Assembly (NCBI RefSeq): GCF_000283155.1
Contig: NW_004454163.1
Location: 1,075,176-1,139,175 of the forward strand
Length of the DNA stretch: 64,000 bases
Reading direction: 5' to 3'
DNA from: Ceratotherium simum simum
Taxonomy: Eukaryota > Chordata > Mammalia > Perissodactyla > Rhinocerotidae
This document shows positions 22,370-34,045 of the stretch, in pieces. Under the pieces are notes generated by a model, which was not told the origin of the DNA, made no database searches, and saw only the letters and a program-made list of their open reading frames with translations. How positions within the stretch are numbered: the first letter of the stretch is position 1; each line of letters opens with the position of its first letter. Made by a program: the position numbers and the translations under genes.

Positions 22370-23560
22370 AGGTATACTTCTGGTACTTCCTAGTGATGCA
22401 GAGAACTGGCAATAGCATCACTTCCATATTTAGAGGAAAAATGGTTGGACAAACTGCAAGTTCATGACTTTTTTGGGACTAATCAGAGTTGGGGTCACAG
22501 TGCAGAGAACTAGCCTTAAATCTAAGGAAATACATGTACCTCAGGGAGAAATGAGTACCCAGTCCTTGAAGCAGATATAGCTGGACAACACTAAGAAGTG
22601 AGCTAGAATATTTAACAAACTGGTGGAGACCAAGTATAGACTGGTGAAAGAGTGTGGAGCCTTGGGGTCAGTAGACATAAGGGGAGTTCACATCCTCTTG
22701 CAGGTTTTTTTCTCCATGAAACCTAATTGCCTGGAGTTGTGATGAAGTGTCCCTTCTTGATCAGACCTGGGGGAGGGGAAAAGCAACTGCTATGGGAGGG
22801 GCATGAAATTGGACCCAAATCCTTTTCTTTTATGGAACAAAAGTCAATCTGTGTCAGAGGAAGGCTATCAAAACCATCACATTTAGTGTATTTGTGAAAT
22901 GCCACTGCAGCTGGGTGAAGGTAATGGGGGCGGAAAACTCACTTCAGGGGTGTGGGGGAGGGCAGAAATACATGCTGGGTACAGATACAGCTAAGGGAGG
23001 GTTAGAAGAACTGAAAAGATCACAGTCCTGACAAGCAGGGAAATATTGCCTACTTAATACTGAGGCTTAATCAACACAAAAATAATTCCCTTCCCCCCAA
23101 CCCAACCACCATCACCAGCCTATCAAGCATCAAGTAAAAAAGAACAATGAATATGGCCAGAAGAGTTTCCAGAGCATGAAGATAGACCAACCCTAAGGCA
23201 CAGTGCAAAGGGAACATTTAAAGCTAAGGGTAGAATAAACATTAAGAAAAACTCTTGCAAACTTGCGCCCACCTCAAACCAAAGATGGTGCTAGAGAAAT
23301 TTGAAGAGAGTAGTGCTGTAAGGTTGACTCTATCAATAACAAACCTCAAACCCAGACCATCTCTACATTAACTCAAATCCCCATACTAAGATGTAAAGGT
23401 ATGCACATTTCCAGGCATACCAAAAAAAAAAAAATACACATATACAAACAAAGCAAAACAAAAACTACTTACCTCTACCTTTATTATTTTGCACATGATG
23501 ACCCTCTTTCATCCAAAAATCACTAGACTTATAGAAGATAAGAAAAAATGACACTGCTAA
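22370..23560 (+). mobile_element. Probable 5' UTR of the old LINE-1
   Basis: The phrases 'gatgcagagaactggcaata', 'gaaaaatggttggacaaact', 'gacttttttgggactaatca' and 'gagttggggtcacagtgcag' resemble the start of L1M-lineage elements and stand directly upstream of ORF1 remains. It contains GC-richer purine runs but no open frame of note. Confidence 0.4.
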
Positions 23561-24270
23561 GAGAGAATGAAATCAACAGAACTGGATTCATATATGACAG
23601 ATGTTGGAACTATTTGGCAGAAAATTTAATATAATGAAAATTAGTATGTTAAATGTTCTAATGAAGAAGAGGACAACATGAAATAATAGATAAGTTAATT
23701 CAGCAGAGAGATGGAAACTATAGGGAAGGATCAAATAGAAATGTGAGAAATAAAAAAAGCAGTAAAAAAATTCAGACCATCTTTTATGGGCTCATAAGTA
23801 GACCCAATACAGCTGAATAAACAAGCAGTGAACTTGAAGATGGAAACTTGAAGATAAAAATTAGCTAAACAAAACCACAAAGAGGAATAAAAATAGACCA
23901 AAAAAAAAAAAAAAAGAGAGAATCCTAGAACTCTAAGTTGATAATAAATGGTCTAATACATGTAATTGACATCCCAAAAAGAGGAAAGAAAGAATACAAG
24001 GCAGAAGAAATATTTGAAGAATTAATGGCCAGGAAATTTTTATAATTAATGACAGATATCAAACCATAGATAGAAGAAGCTAAGGAAACACCAAACAAGA
24101 TAAATATCAAATAAGCTATACCTAAGTGCACCATGCTCAAACAACTAAAAAGCAAATACTATTAAAAAAATCTCATAGGCAGCCATATTTAAAAAGACAA
24201 ATTACATAAGGAGGAATAAATGTAAAAATTACAACAGACTTGGAGTGACATCTCTAAAGGGTTGAACAGC

Positions 24271-24293
24271 AAAAAAAAAAAAAAAAAAAAAAA
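24271..24293. repeat. Poly-A run (23 A)
   Basis: An uninterrupted A23 inside the old ORF1 remnant, directly followed by a 31-bp tandem duplication. Confidence 0.95.
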
Positions 24294-24355
24294 TCAACCA
24301 AGAGTTTTATACCCAGTAAAGTGATCAACCTAGAGTTTTATACCCAGTAAAATAA
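24294..24355. repeat. 31-bp tandem duplication
   Basis: Units at 24294-24324 and 24325-24355 share 'tcaacc' and 'agagttttatacccagtaaa' and differ mainly at the a/t after 'tcaacc' and at the unit end (gtga versus ataa). It duplicates the ILYPAK-coding part of the old ORF1. Confidence 0.9.
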
Positions 24356-24899
24356 CCTTCAAAAGTGAAGTAGTAATAGGCAGTCTCAGCAAAGAAAAAC
24401 TGAGGGAACTTGTTGCCAGCAGATTTACTCTACAAGAAATTTTGAAAGAAGTTTTTCAGTAAAAGGAATGTGATACCATACCAAGACTTTAATGTTCACA
24501 AAGAAATAAAGTGCATTGGAAATACAATAAGTGCTGGTAAATTAAACTTTATTTTGTCTCCAAATTTTTAATTACTCTGAAACATGACTGACTATATGAT
24601 ACAAAAGTAATAGCAATGTATCATGTTTGTCACATATTAAAAAAAAAATCTTATGAGAAAATTAGCACAAAAGATAAAAAAAGGAATTTGCAATACATTT
24701 TTTAAGGTTCTTTACAATACACAAAGTGGTATAATGTAATGTGAAGGTGCAGGTAAAAAACATTAAGTAAAGATGTATATTATAAACCTAAGGCAGGCAA
24801 TATCTTTTTTTGAAAGAAATATTAAGAATGTCAATAGAAGAGATAATATAAAACAATGAAAAAATGCTCATTTAACTGAAGAGAAGGCAGGAAAAGGTG

Positions 24900-25112
24900 G
24901 AGGAGAGTAACAAAGAACAGAAGGGATAAATAGAGATGAGCTACCAAGATTTGAATCCAACAGTATCAAAATAGTCACATTAAATGTGAACCAACTAAAC
25001 CACCAACTAAAAGGCAGAAATTGTCAGATTGGATAGAAAAACAAGGCATAAATCTATTCTTCAACAAGAAATTCTTTTTAACGTAAAGATATAAGTAATC
25101 AGCATAAAGATG
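24900..25112 (+). pseudogene. LINE-1 ORF2 N-terminal remnant (old element)
   Basis: 'caaaatagtcacattaaatg', 'tgaaccaactaaaccaccaa' and 'aggcagaaattgtcagattg' followed by 'gatagaaaaacaagg' correspond to the start of the ORF2 endonuclease domain. The frame is broken and then interrupted at 25113 by another LINE-1. Continuation of the same domain is found at 26694. Confidence 0.75.
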
Positions 25113-25531
25113 ATTTTCAACAAGGGTACCAAGACAGGTTAATGTGAAAAGACTAGTCTTTTCAACAAATGGTACCAGGGAAACTGGTTATCTACATGCC
25201 AAAGCATGAAGTTGGACCCCTACCTCACAACCATATACAAAAATTAACTCAAAATTGTATCATAGATCTTAATGTAAGAACTAACACTATAGAAGACAAC
25301 ATAGAAGATTTTCATAATCTTGGGTTAGGCAATGGTTTCTTAAGTATGACACCAAAAAGCACAAGTGACAACCAAAGAACAGATACAGTGGACTTTATTA
25401 AAAAGAAAACTTTTATGATTCAAAAGATATCATCACAAAAGTGAAAAGACAACTGAAAGAATGGGAGAAAATATTTGCAAAAAATATATCTCAGAAGAGA
25501 TTTGTATCTAAAATATATAAAGAATTATTAC

Positions 25532-25790
25532 AGGGGCTGGCCCCGTGGCATAGTGGTTAAGTTCGGTGCACTCCACTTCAGCAGCCCAGGTTCACGGGTT
25601 CAGATCCCAGGCCCGGACCTACACCACTCAGCCATGCTGTGGCAGCAACCCACATACAAAATAGAGGAAGATTGGCACAGATGTTAGCTCAGAGCTAATC
25701 TTCCTAAAGCAACAAAGAGGAAGATTGGCAATGGATGTTAGCTCAGGGCAAATCTTCCTCACCAAATAATAATAATAATAATATTAACAA
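25532..25790 (+). mobile_element. ERE SINE nested in the younger LINE-1
   Basis: The head is 'ggggctggccccgtggcata', the B-box area 'ggttcacgggttcagatccc', the body 'cagccatgctgtggcagcaa', then two 3' units ('gattggcacagatgttagct' and 'gattggcaatggatgttagc') and an (AAT)n tail at about 25765-25785. LINE-1 sequence continues on both sides ('atataaagaattattaca' and 'caattcaagaataaaaagac'). Confidence 0.95.
25766..25786. repeat. (AAT)n microsatellite in ERE tail
   Basis: About six AAT/ATA units grow from the A-rich tail of the ERE. Confidence 0.9.
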
Positions 25791-26693
25791 TTACAATTCA
25801 AGAATAAAAAGACAAAAACCCAATTTAAAAATGGGCAAGCAATTTGAATAGACAGTTCTCTAAAGAAGATACACAAATGGCCAACAAGAACATAAAAAGA
25901 TGCTCAACATTATTAGTTATTAGGGTAATGCAAATTAAAGCCACAAGGAAATATCACCACTTACCCATTAGAACAGATAAGATAAAAAAGACAGATGATA
26001 AATAGTGTTGGTGAGGATGTGGAGAAATTAGAAGCCTCACACACTGCTGGTGGGATGGTAAAATGGTACATCTGTTTTGGAAAATGTTTAGCAGTTCCTC
26101 AAAATGGAGTTACCATATGACTCAGCAATTCCTCTCCTAGGTATATATCCAAGAGATGAAAACATATATCCACTAAAAACCTGTACATGAATGTTCATGA
26201 AAGCATTATTCCTAATAGCCAAAAAGTGGACAAAACACAAATATCTATCAACTAATGAAAAGGTAAACAAAATGCAATATATCCAACTAGTGGAATATTA
26301 TTCAGTCATTAAAAGGAATGAAGGTCTGATACATTCTACAACATGAATAAACCTTGAAAACATTATGCTTATTGAAAGAAGCAAGTCAAAAATAGCATGT
26401 ATTGTATGGTTCAGTTTATATGAAATGTCCAAGACAGACAAATTTATAGAGACAGAAAATAGATTAGAGGTTGCCTGGCACTGGTGACTGAGGACAGGAA
26501 TGGGAATGACTGCTAATGGGTATGAGGGTTTTTTAGGGAGAAAAATGTTCTAAAATTAGATTGTGGTGAATATACTAAATATTCACGGAACTGTATGACT
26601 ATACTAAAACACCTACACTGTACATTTTATGTAAGTAAATTTAATTGATGTTAGTTATATCTCAACAAAGCTTTTCAATAAATTTTAAAGATG

Positions 26694-28290
26694 AAGGAAG
26701 ATATATTATTCAAGCACTAATCAAAAACGCTGGATAACTGTATTAATATCAGATGAAGTAGACTTCAGAACAAAGATATCATCAGGGATAAACTAGATAA
26801 TTTCATAATGAAAACAACTCAATTAATCAAGAGGGTATAACAAATATAAATGTGTGTGCATCTACCAACAGAGCTTCAAAATAAATGAAGCAAAAACTGA
26901 TAAGACTGAAAGAAGAAAGAGACATATTCATAATTATAATTGGAGACTGCAACAGGGCTCTCTCAGTAATTGATAGAACATGTAGACGCAAAATCAGCGG
27001 GACATAGGAGACCTGAAAAACACTATTAACCAATTTGAGCTAATTGACATTTATTGAAAACTCCATGCAACAACAGCAGAACACTCCTTCTTTTCAAGTA
27101 CAAATGTAACATAAACCAAGAGAGACCATTTTCTGGGCCTTAAAACACTGTTTAACAAATGTAAAACAATAGAAATTATACAAAGTATATTCTCAGAACA
27201 TAAAGAGAATTAAACTAGAAATCAATAACAGAAAGATATCTGTATAATCTCCATTTGGAAATTAAAGATCATACTTCTAAAAAACCCATGGGTTAAATAG
27301 GTAATCTCAAGGGATATTAAAACATATTCTTAATTATATAAAATATAAATTTTATAAAAATAAAAAAACGATTAAAAATTATGGTATGCAGATAATGGAT
27401 GGCTTGTGGTAAAATGTACAGCATTTTATACTTTTATTAGAAAATAAGAAATTCTAGAAGAAGTAACTCAAGCTTCAACTTTAAGAAACTAAAGAAGAGC
27501 AAATTAAACCCCAAATAAGAATGAGGAAGGAAAACACCAAGACAAGAGCAGAAATCAAAGAAATCGAAGACAGAAAACCAACAAAACCAAAATCTAGTAC
27601 TTTGAAAAGATCAGTAAAATTGATAAACATTTTGGCAAAAAAAAGAGAGAGAGAAGACTCAATTTACTGATTATGAAGGAAAGACTGATAACACTATGGA
27701 CCCCACGGACATTCCAAGGATAATAAGGGAATGCTATGAACAACTCTATGCCCAGAAATTAAACAGTTAGTTGAAAGGGATCAATTCTTTGAAACGGAGG
27801 AACTACCAAAAGTCACTTAAGAAATAAATACCATGAATGACACTACGCCTATTAAAGAAATTGAAATCACAGTAAAAATATCTTAAAAAAAAAAAAAGAT
27901 TTCACTGGAGAATTTTACTATACATTTAAAAGAAAAATTCCAATGGAAAAGAATTCTTCTCAACTTATTATATCAGGATGAAATTATCATAATAACAAAA
28001 TCAGGTAAAGATATTACAAGAAAATAAAACTACAGATTGTGATCCCTCATTGACATAGGCACTAAAATCCTTAACAAAACACTGGCATATCACCTTCAAC
28101 AATACATCATGATCAAGTAGATTTTTATCCCAGGAATTCAAAGCTGGTTTAACATTCAAAAATCAATTAATATAATTCACCCTAAAAATTCTAGAGAAGA
28201 AAAAACATATGATCATCTTAACAGATGCAGAAATGCTTTAATAAAATTAACATCCATTAGTGATAAAAAAGAAAAGTCTATTCTACAAAT
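26694..28290 (+). pseudogene. LINE-1 ORF2 remnant, endonuclease to early RT (old element)
   Basis: Sequence resumes with 'actgtattaatatcagatga' and 'agtagacttcagaacaaaga' (endonuclease domain), then 'aaactagaaatcaataacag', the ORF2 linker ('aagatcagtaaaattgataa'), 'tttcactggagaattttact' and reverse-transcriptase motif A around 'cttaacagatgcagaaatgc'. Stops and indels occur throughout. It then runs into a non-LINE insertion at about 28292. Confidence 0.75.
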
Positions 28291-28291
28291 A

Positions 28292-28806
28292 TAATGTTCA
28301 TAGGATGGAGCTGTTTCACGCCTAGACTGAGTCAGCTCTATGTTTGTCTTCAGGCATGCCTAGATATCTGACTTTGATTCTTAGCGAAAATAAAGTTCAT
28401 GGACCCACTAACCAATTACCTAGAGATTTATGAGGTGCTGTTTAAACTCTGAAGCTCCCTTGGTGTCACCCAGACCCAGTGTGTTTGCTTTTAACTTGTG
28501 TAATCTTTTAGACAACCTAATTTGGTTACATGACCAGTGGGCCATTGGAGACCCTGTTGGGAAATTCTACCATGAACTCTTCTGAGACCAAGGTTCATTG
28601 CACAAATTTTGGTTGTTTAATCTGGAGACAAAGTGCATCTTGTGTGAATAGAAAGGAGCCTGCAGAACTGTGCCTTGATGTCTCTCAAACCCCTGACACT
28701 TGCCTGCACTCTCTTTCTGTTGCTGTAACACAATACTTGGCTTTTATCAAAAATTTTATCTGAGTATGTTCTGTGATATCTTGTGAGTCATTTAAAATAC
28801 CAGAAC
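28292..28806. mobile_element. Unidentified ~0.5-kb insertion, LTR-like
   Basis: LINE-1 ORF2 stops near 28290 and resumes at about 28807, so roughly 510 bp was inserted. The segment starts TGTTCATAGG (28295), has AATAAAG near 28389 and CT-rich 'ctctctttctgttgctgtaa' near its end. It could finish at ...GTGAGTCA (28790), which would give TG...CA ends typical of LTRs. I cannot find a clear target duplication or name the family. A 77-codon frame inside it has no known domain. Confidence 0.4.
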
Positions 28807-29165
28807 CTGAGTAATCTTTGTAGCAGAGAACATCTTTAACCTAAAAATGGGCATCTGTAAAAATCTACAGTTAACATCATACTTACTTGTGACAGACGGA
28901 ATTCCCTTAAGATTGGGAATAAGACAAAAATGTGCTCTTGTAAGTCCCATCCAACACTCTGCTGGAAGTCCTAACGAGTGCATTAGGCAAGAAAAAAAAT
29001 AAATACTTACAGATTGGAGAGTAAGAAATAAAATTGTCTCTTTTGGCACACAACATGATTGACTATGTAGAAAATCCCAAAGTACAAAAAAGCCCCAAGA
29101 AATAATTAATGAGTTTAGCAAGGTCATAGGATGTAAGATTGTAGGATACAAAGTCAACACACCAA
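28807..29165 (+). pseudogene. LINE-1 ORF2 remnant, RT core (old element)
   Basis: 'aaatgggcatctgtaaaaat', 'ctacagttaacatcatactt' and 'gattgggaataagacaaaaa' correspond to the RT stretch before motif B. 'caacatgattgactatgtag' with 'aaaatcccaaa' corresponds to the catalytic FADD region, where the two catalytic aspartates now read His-Asn. The element cannot encode a working RT. The opposite strand carries a 157-codon frame (28792-29265) that I regard as chance. Confidence 0.7.
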
Positions 29166-30684
29166 AATGAGAACAGTATGTTGGCTGGATACTGCAAGGA
29201 TAAAGATATAAAGAACTATAACACACAAATGCTATACTCCCTAGATAGTAAATTTGTCTTAGCAATTCTGAAATTACTTTATTGTATATTAGGATTGAAG
29301 AAATAAGTAAATATATTGTTGATATTGACAGTCAAGTTTCTCACTGCTGGAGAAAGAAATTACAAATAATGAAATCTTGGAAGACTTGAATAAACCCTGT
29401 GGTGTTCATTGAAAGTTCAACTGGAGGTATTACTGTTAATTCATTTTTTTAATGTACAAGTACCTATACATATAGATACAGAAGTAAATATAGATGTGTG
29501 TATGCATGGGGTAGTATACACACCTATATTTTCCAGCTCTGTATGTTGAGAAAACCAAGTAGAAATGACACCTCAGTAGCAATAAAATAGTGCCCAGTGC
29601 TTGGTTTCTAAATATCATTCTCCAACAGAAGAAACCAGGAAAGTCATTATTTCCAGGGAGGGGCAGGAAAAACATAAGAGGAGTCTGGGACCTCTTCTAT
29701 TCCAAGAAAGTAAGAGAGTGCTCATAAGAGGATGGGGGCATGTTGAGAGGGCATAGGAACCAATCTGAAAGGCACTGCAAATGGCCAAAAACTCTGATAA
29801 TTTGAGCACCAAAGTAAATAACAATATTATTGGATTATAACGTACAGAATAAAATTAATATCTATGAGTCAATAGTAACATAAGTAAATAATTGAATAAA
29901 TTAAGAGGGAGACGGAGCAGCTCTTTCTTACAGAAGAATTCCAATTAACGGATATGAAAGGAATGAGAGAAATAGGAAATCACTGTTAGAACATCACAGT
30001 AATAATTGTTGCAGGCATGATATATTGATGGATGCTAAAATTTATGGATGAAAGTTTAATTTGAGACAGTATATTTGCATAGTCTAAAAGCATCTTCCTC
30101 CAAATAATTATTTATTTCAAGAGGAAAAATGATAACTTTACAGTGGAGAAAACTGGCATGTACCATCTTAACCAAGTGGTCAAGGTTAAGCTTACCATTG
30201 ATAAGACATATCTACGTAATGTAGCCCTTGATATGATGCAATGAGAAGGGTATATCACTTCTGTGGTATTCTTGCCTATGCACGACCTCAACTTAGTCAC
30301 AAGAAGACATCAAACAAACCCTAATTGAGGGAAAATAAAAAAAATTGACCAATAATCTTCAAAAGTGTCAAGGTCATGAAAGTCAAGGGAAGACAGAGGA
30401 AGAGTCAGAGATTGGCGGAGACTAAGGAGACATGAAACCAAATGCAATGCAAACTAAAGGGATAAGGATGCTGGAAAAAACAACCCAAAAGTTATTGGTG
30501 GAAAAACTGGTGAAATAAAAATAAAGTCTGTAGTTTAGTTAATAGTATTGTACTAGTTATTTTCTTGGTTTGGCACCCTGCTTATGTAGTGGAAGCTATG
30601 TGGAGCATACATAAGAATTCTCTGTAATATTTTTCAGCCTTTCTTTAAATTTAAAATTGTTTCAAAATAAAAATGTAAAGAAAA
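29166..30684 (+). mobile_element. Long 3' UTR of the old LINE-1
   Basis: The phrases 'tggctggatactgcaaggat', 'gtttctcactgctggagaaa', 'ccaagtagaaatgacacctc', 'tcatgaaagtcaagggaaga' and 'ggagactaaggagacatgaa', then 'aataaagtctgtagtttagt' and 'taatagtattgtactagtta', follow old L1M-type 3' ends. It finishes with 'ttgtttcaaaataaaaatg'. No gene lies in it; frames of 60-80 codons on the minus strand are not supported. Confidence 0.6.
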
Positions 30685-31549
30685 TAGTCTAACAATCCTG
30701 AAAGCAGATATTGTAAATTAAATTGGTAATTGTTATTTTACAAATAAAAGCATAAAACTAAACACAGACAAAAAATTTTTGTTTAAAAAGCCACAGATTG
30801 AGAAAGTTGTCTCTGCTTCTACATGTTCCTACCAGTGTGATAGTGTGTATGTGTGTATAGACGTGTTTGTATGAAAGTCTGGCTTGTGTATGTATGCGTC
30901 TGTGTCTGTATTTGTTTTTTTGTAGTTGGTAATGACTGGAATACAGCTCAGGATTGAAAGAAACAGGAAGCTAGTTTTTACAACTGGAATAAGAGATTTG
31001 CACACCACCAGGATGTGGTTCTCTTTGTCTCTTATCTCAAATGCTCTTTTAAAAATGGCTAGATTTTCACAAATCAGCCAACACCACGTCTCTGCAAAGA
31101 TGGCCTCTAGTACAATTTGACTCACACCACCTTAGAGCCACTTGATTAAAGTGGGAAAGGAACAATTTCCCAAAAGAAAGATGCAGTTCTCAGAAGAAGG
31201 ATAGCATATGGCACAGACAAAATAGTTAATATTTTCATACTTAAATAAAAGAATGTATATTTTCATAGGATACTCAAGAAAAGGAAAAGGAAAAATAAAG
31301 GCAATGAAATAGAACAAGGGCATGTGAAATGTGATTTTTGCAACAGTTTAATAAAGGCATTTTATAAGTAATAAAACAATAATAAATTTTAATGAGTCAC
31401 ATCAAGTACTATCTGAAAGGGATATTCTTTTTAAAAAAATCAAAAATATTATTCAAAATGTTTGTGGAATAATTTTAAATTCTTATAATATTGATTTAAG
31501 TAATGATTTCTATATGAAAACAGATTCTTTGCTCCATTGCAAAAATTAA
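30685..31549. other. Single-copy DNA, no gene
   Basis: Includes an irregular TG/TATG-rich stretch at about 30836-30935. Overlapping frames of 98 (minus) and 64 (plus) codons near 30829-31125 run through this low-complexity DNA and are not convincing. Confidence 0.4.
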
Positions 31550-33495
31550 AGTATCCTGGAACTAACAAGTGATTATAGCGTGGTTGCAGGATACAAGGTT
31601 AATATAAGAAGTCAATTGTTTTCCTGTATATCAGCAATGAACAAATAGAATCTGAAATTAAAAACATAACACCGTTACATTAGCACTCCAAAAAATGAAA
31701 TACTTAGGTGTAAATTTGAAAATACGTACAAGATCTATGTGAGGAAAACTACAAAACTCTGAGAAATGAAATCAAAGAAGAACTAAATAAATGGAGGGAT
31801 ATTCCATTAGGAAGACAATATTATCAAGATGTCAGTTCTTCCCAACTTGAACTATAGATTTAATGCAATCCCAATAAAAATCTCATCAAGTTATTTTGTG
31901 GATGTTGACAAATTGAATCTAAAATATTTATGGAGAGGCATAAGACCCAGAATAGCCAATACAATATTGAAAAAGAACAAAGTTGGAGGACACTACTCAA
32001 CTTCAAGACTCACTATAAAGCTACAGTAAGCAAGACAAAGTAGTACTGGTGAAAGAATATACAAATAAATAGATCAATGGAATAGAATGCAGAGCCCTGA
32101 AATACCCATATAAATATAGTCAACTGATATTTAACAGCAAAAACAATACAATGGAGCAAAAATAGTCTTTTCAACAAATGGTTCTGCAAAAACTGGTTGT
32201 CTACATGCAAAAAAATGCAACTAGATACAGACCTTACACCAACTAAAAATGGATTACAGACCTAAATGTAAAATGCAAAACTATAAAACTCCTAGACGAT
32301 AACACAGGAGAAAACCTAGATGGGTTTTGGGTATGGTGATAACTTTTTAGATACAACACCAAAGCATGATCCATGAAAGAAATAAGGGATAAGCTGGACA
32401 TAATTAAAACTAAAAATTTCTGCTCTGTGAAAGGCAATGTCAAAGGAATAAGACAAGCCACAGACTAGGAGAAAATATTTGCAAAAGACATATTGGATAA
32501 AGGACTAGTCTCCAAAATAGACAAAGAACTCTTAAAACTCAACAAAAACAAAACATTCAACCCAATTAAAAAATGAGCGTAAGTCCATAACAGATACCTC
32601 ACCAAAGAAGATTATCAATTGCAAATAAGCATATGAAAAGATGCTCCTCATGATAAGTCATCAGGGAAACACAAATTAAAACAACCATGAGAAACAACTA
32701 CACACTAGAATGGTCACAATCCAAAGCAATGTCAACACCAAAGGCTGGCTATGATGTGGAGCTACAGGAACTCTCATTCATTGCTGGAGGGAAGGCAATA
32801 TGGTACAGCCACTTTAGAAGACAGTTTGTCAGTTTCTTACCAAAACTAAACTTACACTTACCGTAAAATCCAGCAGACTCCCTGATGTTTACATTTATTA
32901 TGTCTACACAAAAACCTGCACACGGCCGTTTATAGCAGCTGTATTCATAACTGCCAACACTTGAAAGCAACCAACACGTCCTTCAGAAGTGAATGGGTAA
33001 ATAAAATGTGGTACATCCAGACAATGTAATTTTACTTAGCACTAAAAAGAAATGAGTTGTCAAGCCATGAAAAGACATGGAGTAATCTTAAATGTGTATT
33101 ACTAAGTGAAATAAGCCCATCTGAAAAGGCTGCATACTCTATGATTCCAATTATATGACATTCTGGAAAAGGAAACTATGGAGACACTAAAAAGATCAGT
33201 ATTTGGGGGGAAGGAAGAATATGTGGTGGACAGAGGATTTATAGGGAAGTGAAAATACTCTGTATGATACTGTAATAATGGACCCTAAGGCAAATTATGG
33301 ACTTTGATAATGATGTGTCAATGTAGGTTCATCCATTTTAACAAACGTACCACTCTGGAGGGGAAGGTTGACAACCGGCAAGGCTGTGCATGTGTAGGGG
33401 AGGAGAGTATATGGGAAATCTCTGTACCTTCCTCTCAAGTTTGCTGTGAACCTAAAACTTCTCTGAATTTAAAAAATAAAGTCTTAAAAAAGCTA
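31550..33495 (+). mobile_element. 5'-truncated LINE-1 (L1M type)
   Basis: It starts in late RT ('gttgcaggatacaaggttaa') and runs through ORF2 C-terminal phrases ('tgaaatacttaggtgtaaat', 'tttaatgcaatcccaataaa', 'acaaatggttctgcaaaaac', 'gaaaatatttgcaaaagaca', 'gaatggtcacaatccaaagc') and a 3' UTR ('gaaactatggagacactaaa', 'gggaaatctctgtacctt'), ending 'ttaaaaaataaagtctt'. A 66-codon frame at 31829-32029 is an ORF2 fragment. There are many stops, and no TSD I can be sure of. Confidence 0.9.
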
Positions 33496-33500
33496 AAGCT

Positions 33501-33869
33501 GCAGCAAAAACACCTACTTAACTGAAGTAAAATGCAAGCATAATATTTCTCCTCATTTTAAAGGAATAATTTTCCTTGTAGTTATTTATGCTTAGCCCAA
33601 GAATGTAATACTATATATGTTATGCTATTTTTTTAATCTCCTGGATATGTTTGAATAAAGATATGCTGCTATTCTTATATCACAAATTATTGATAACCCC
33701 TCCCCCAATTTTTTCCACTTTTAGAAACTTTGGATTTCATTTTTGAACTTGTTTTCTAAATTTTAATGGCTTGTCATAATAATTGAATGTTATCCTGATG
33801 TAAATAAAACAAAACAAAACAACCACAACAAAGAAAAAAGAACAGGAAAAGAAAAAAATAAAAACCCTG
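33501..33869. other. Single-copy AT-rich DNA, no gene
   Basis: Contains an (AAAAC)n-like run at about 33806-33830. Nothing else recognised. Confidence 0.45.
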
Positions 33870-34045
33870 AATTTAATTTGTGCCTCTACCAATTACAAGC
33901 AGTGTGACCCTGAACACATTGATACTTGACCCTCAATTTTCTCATATTTTAGTTGATAACAAGAAGGCCTGCTCTACTAATTTATTTTGATTCTTGTTAG
34001 TATCAAATGAGGCAATATAATATGAAAAGGGCAAACAGAGTATAA
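33870..34045 (+). mobile_element. MIR SINE
   Basis: 'gcctctaccaattacaagca', 'gtgtgaccctgaacacattg', 'cctcaattttctcatatttt' and 'gtatcaaatgaggcaatata' follow the sense MIR consensus. Confidence 0.75.

Larger units (their letters stand above)
23560..24480 (+). pseudogene. LINE-1 ORF1 remnant (old element)
   Basis: LINE-1 ORF1 encodes an RNA-binding trimeric coiled-coil protein needed for retrotransposition. Here the C-terminal part is still readable: 'cattggaatgacat'-like sequence (tggagtgacatctc), 'gttttatacccagtaaa' (ILYPAK equivalent), 'agcaaagaaaaactgaggga' and 'cttgttgccagcagatttac' (the end of the protein, ...REFVASR equivalent). Poly-A runs (24271-24293), a 31-bp tandem duplication and many stops break the frame. 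It is not translatable. Confidence 0.65.
25113..26685 (+). mobile_element. Younger 5'-truncated LINE-1 inserted in old ORF2
   Basis: It begins abruptly in late ORF2 ('attttcaacaagggtaccaa'). It continues with typical ORF2 C-terminal and 3' UTR phrases ('gaaaatatttgcaaaaaata', 'aacccaatttaaaaatgggc', 'actgctggtgggatggtaaa', 'gtatgactatactaaaacac') and ends at 'caataaatttt'. The flanking taaagatg at 25105-25112 and 26686-26693 is a perfect 8-bp TSD, and the interrupted host element resumes right after it. Coding capacity is gone; the 91-codon frame at 25169-25444 is a piece of ORF2. An ERE lies inside it. Confidence 0.88.
22370..30684 (+). mobile_element. Very old LINE-1 (L1M/L1ME lineage), near full length, with later insertions
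   Basis: Plus-strand order: 5' UTR-like DNA (22370-23560), ORF1 remains (about 23560-24480), the ORF1-ORF2 spacer, ORF2 remains (24900-25112, 26694-28290 and 28807-29165) and a long 3' UTR ending in 'ttcaaaataaaaatgtaaag' near 30680. Removing the two insertions (25113-26693 including one TSD copy, and about 28292-28806) leaves roughly 6.2 kb, the normal full length of a LINE-1. All frames are full of stops and small indels. The 5' boundary is the least certain part. Confidence 0.7.

Noticed and set aside
28792..29265. 157-codon minus-strand open frame, hydrophobic
   Set aside because: It is the antisense of a decayed LINE-1 ORF2 and part of its 3' UTR. The hydrophobic look comes from complementing A-rich coding sequence.
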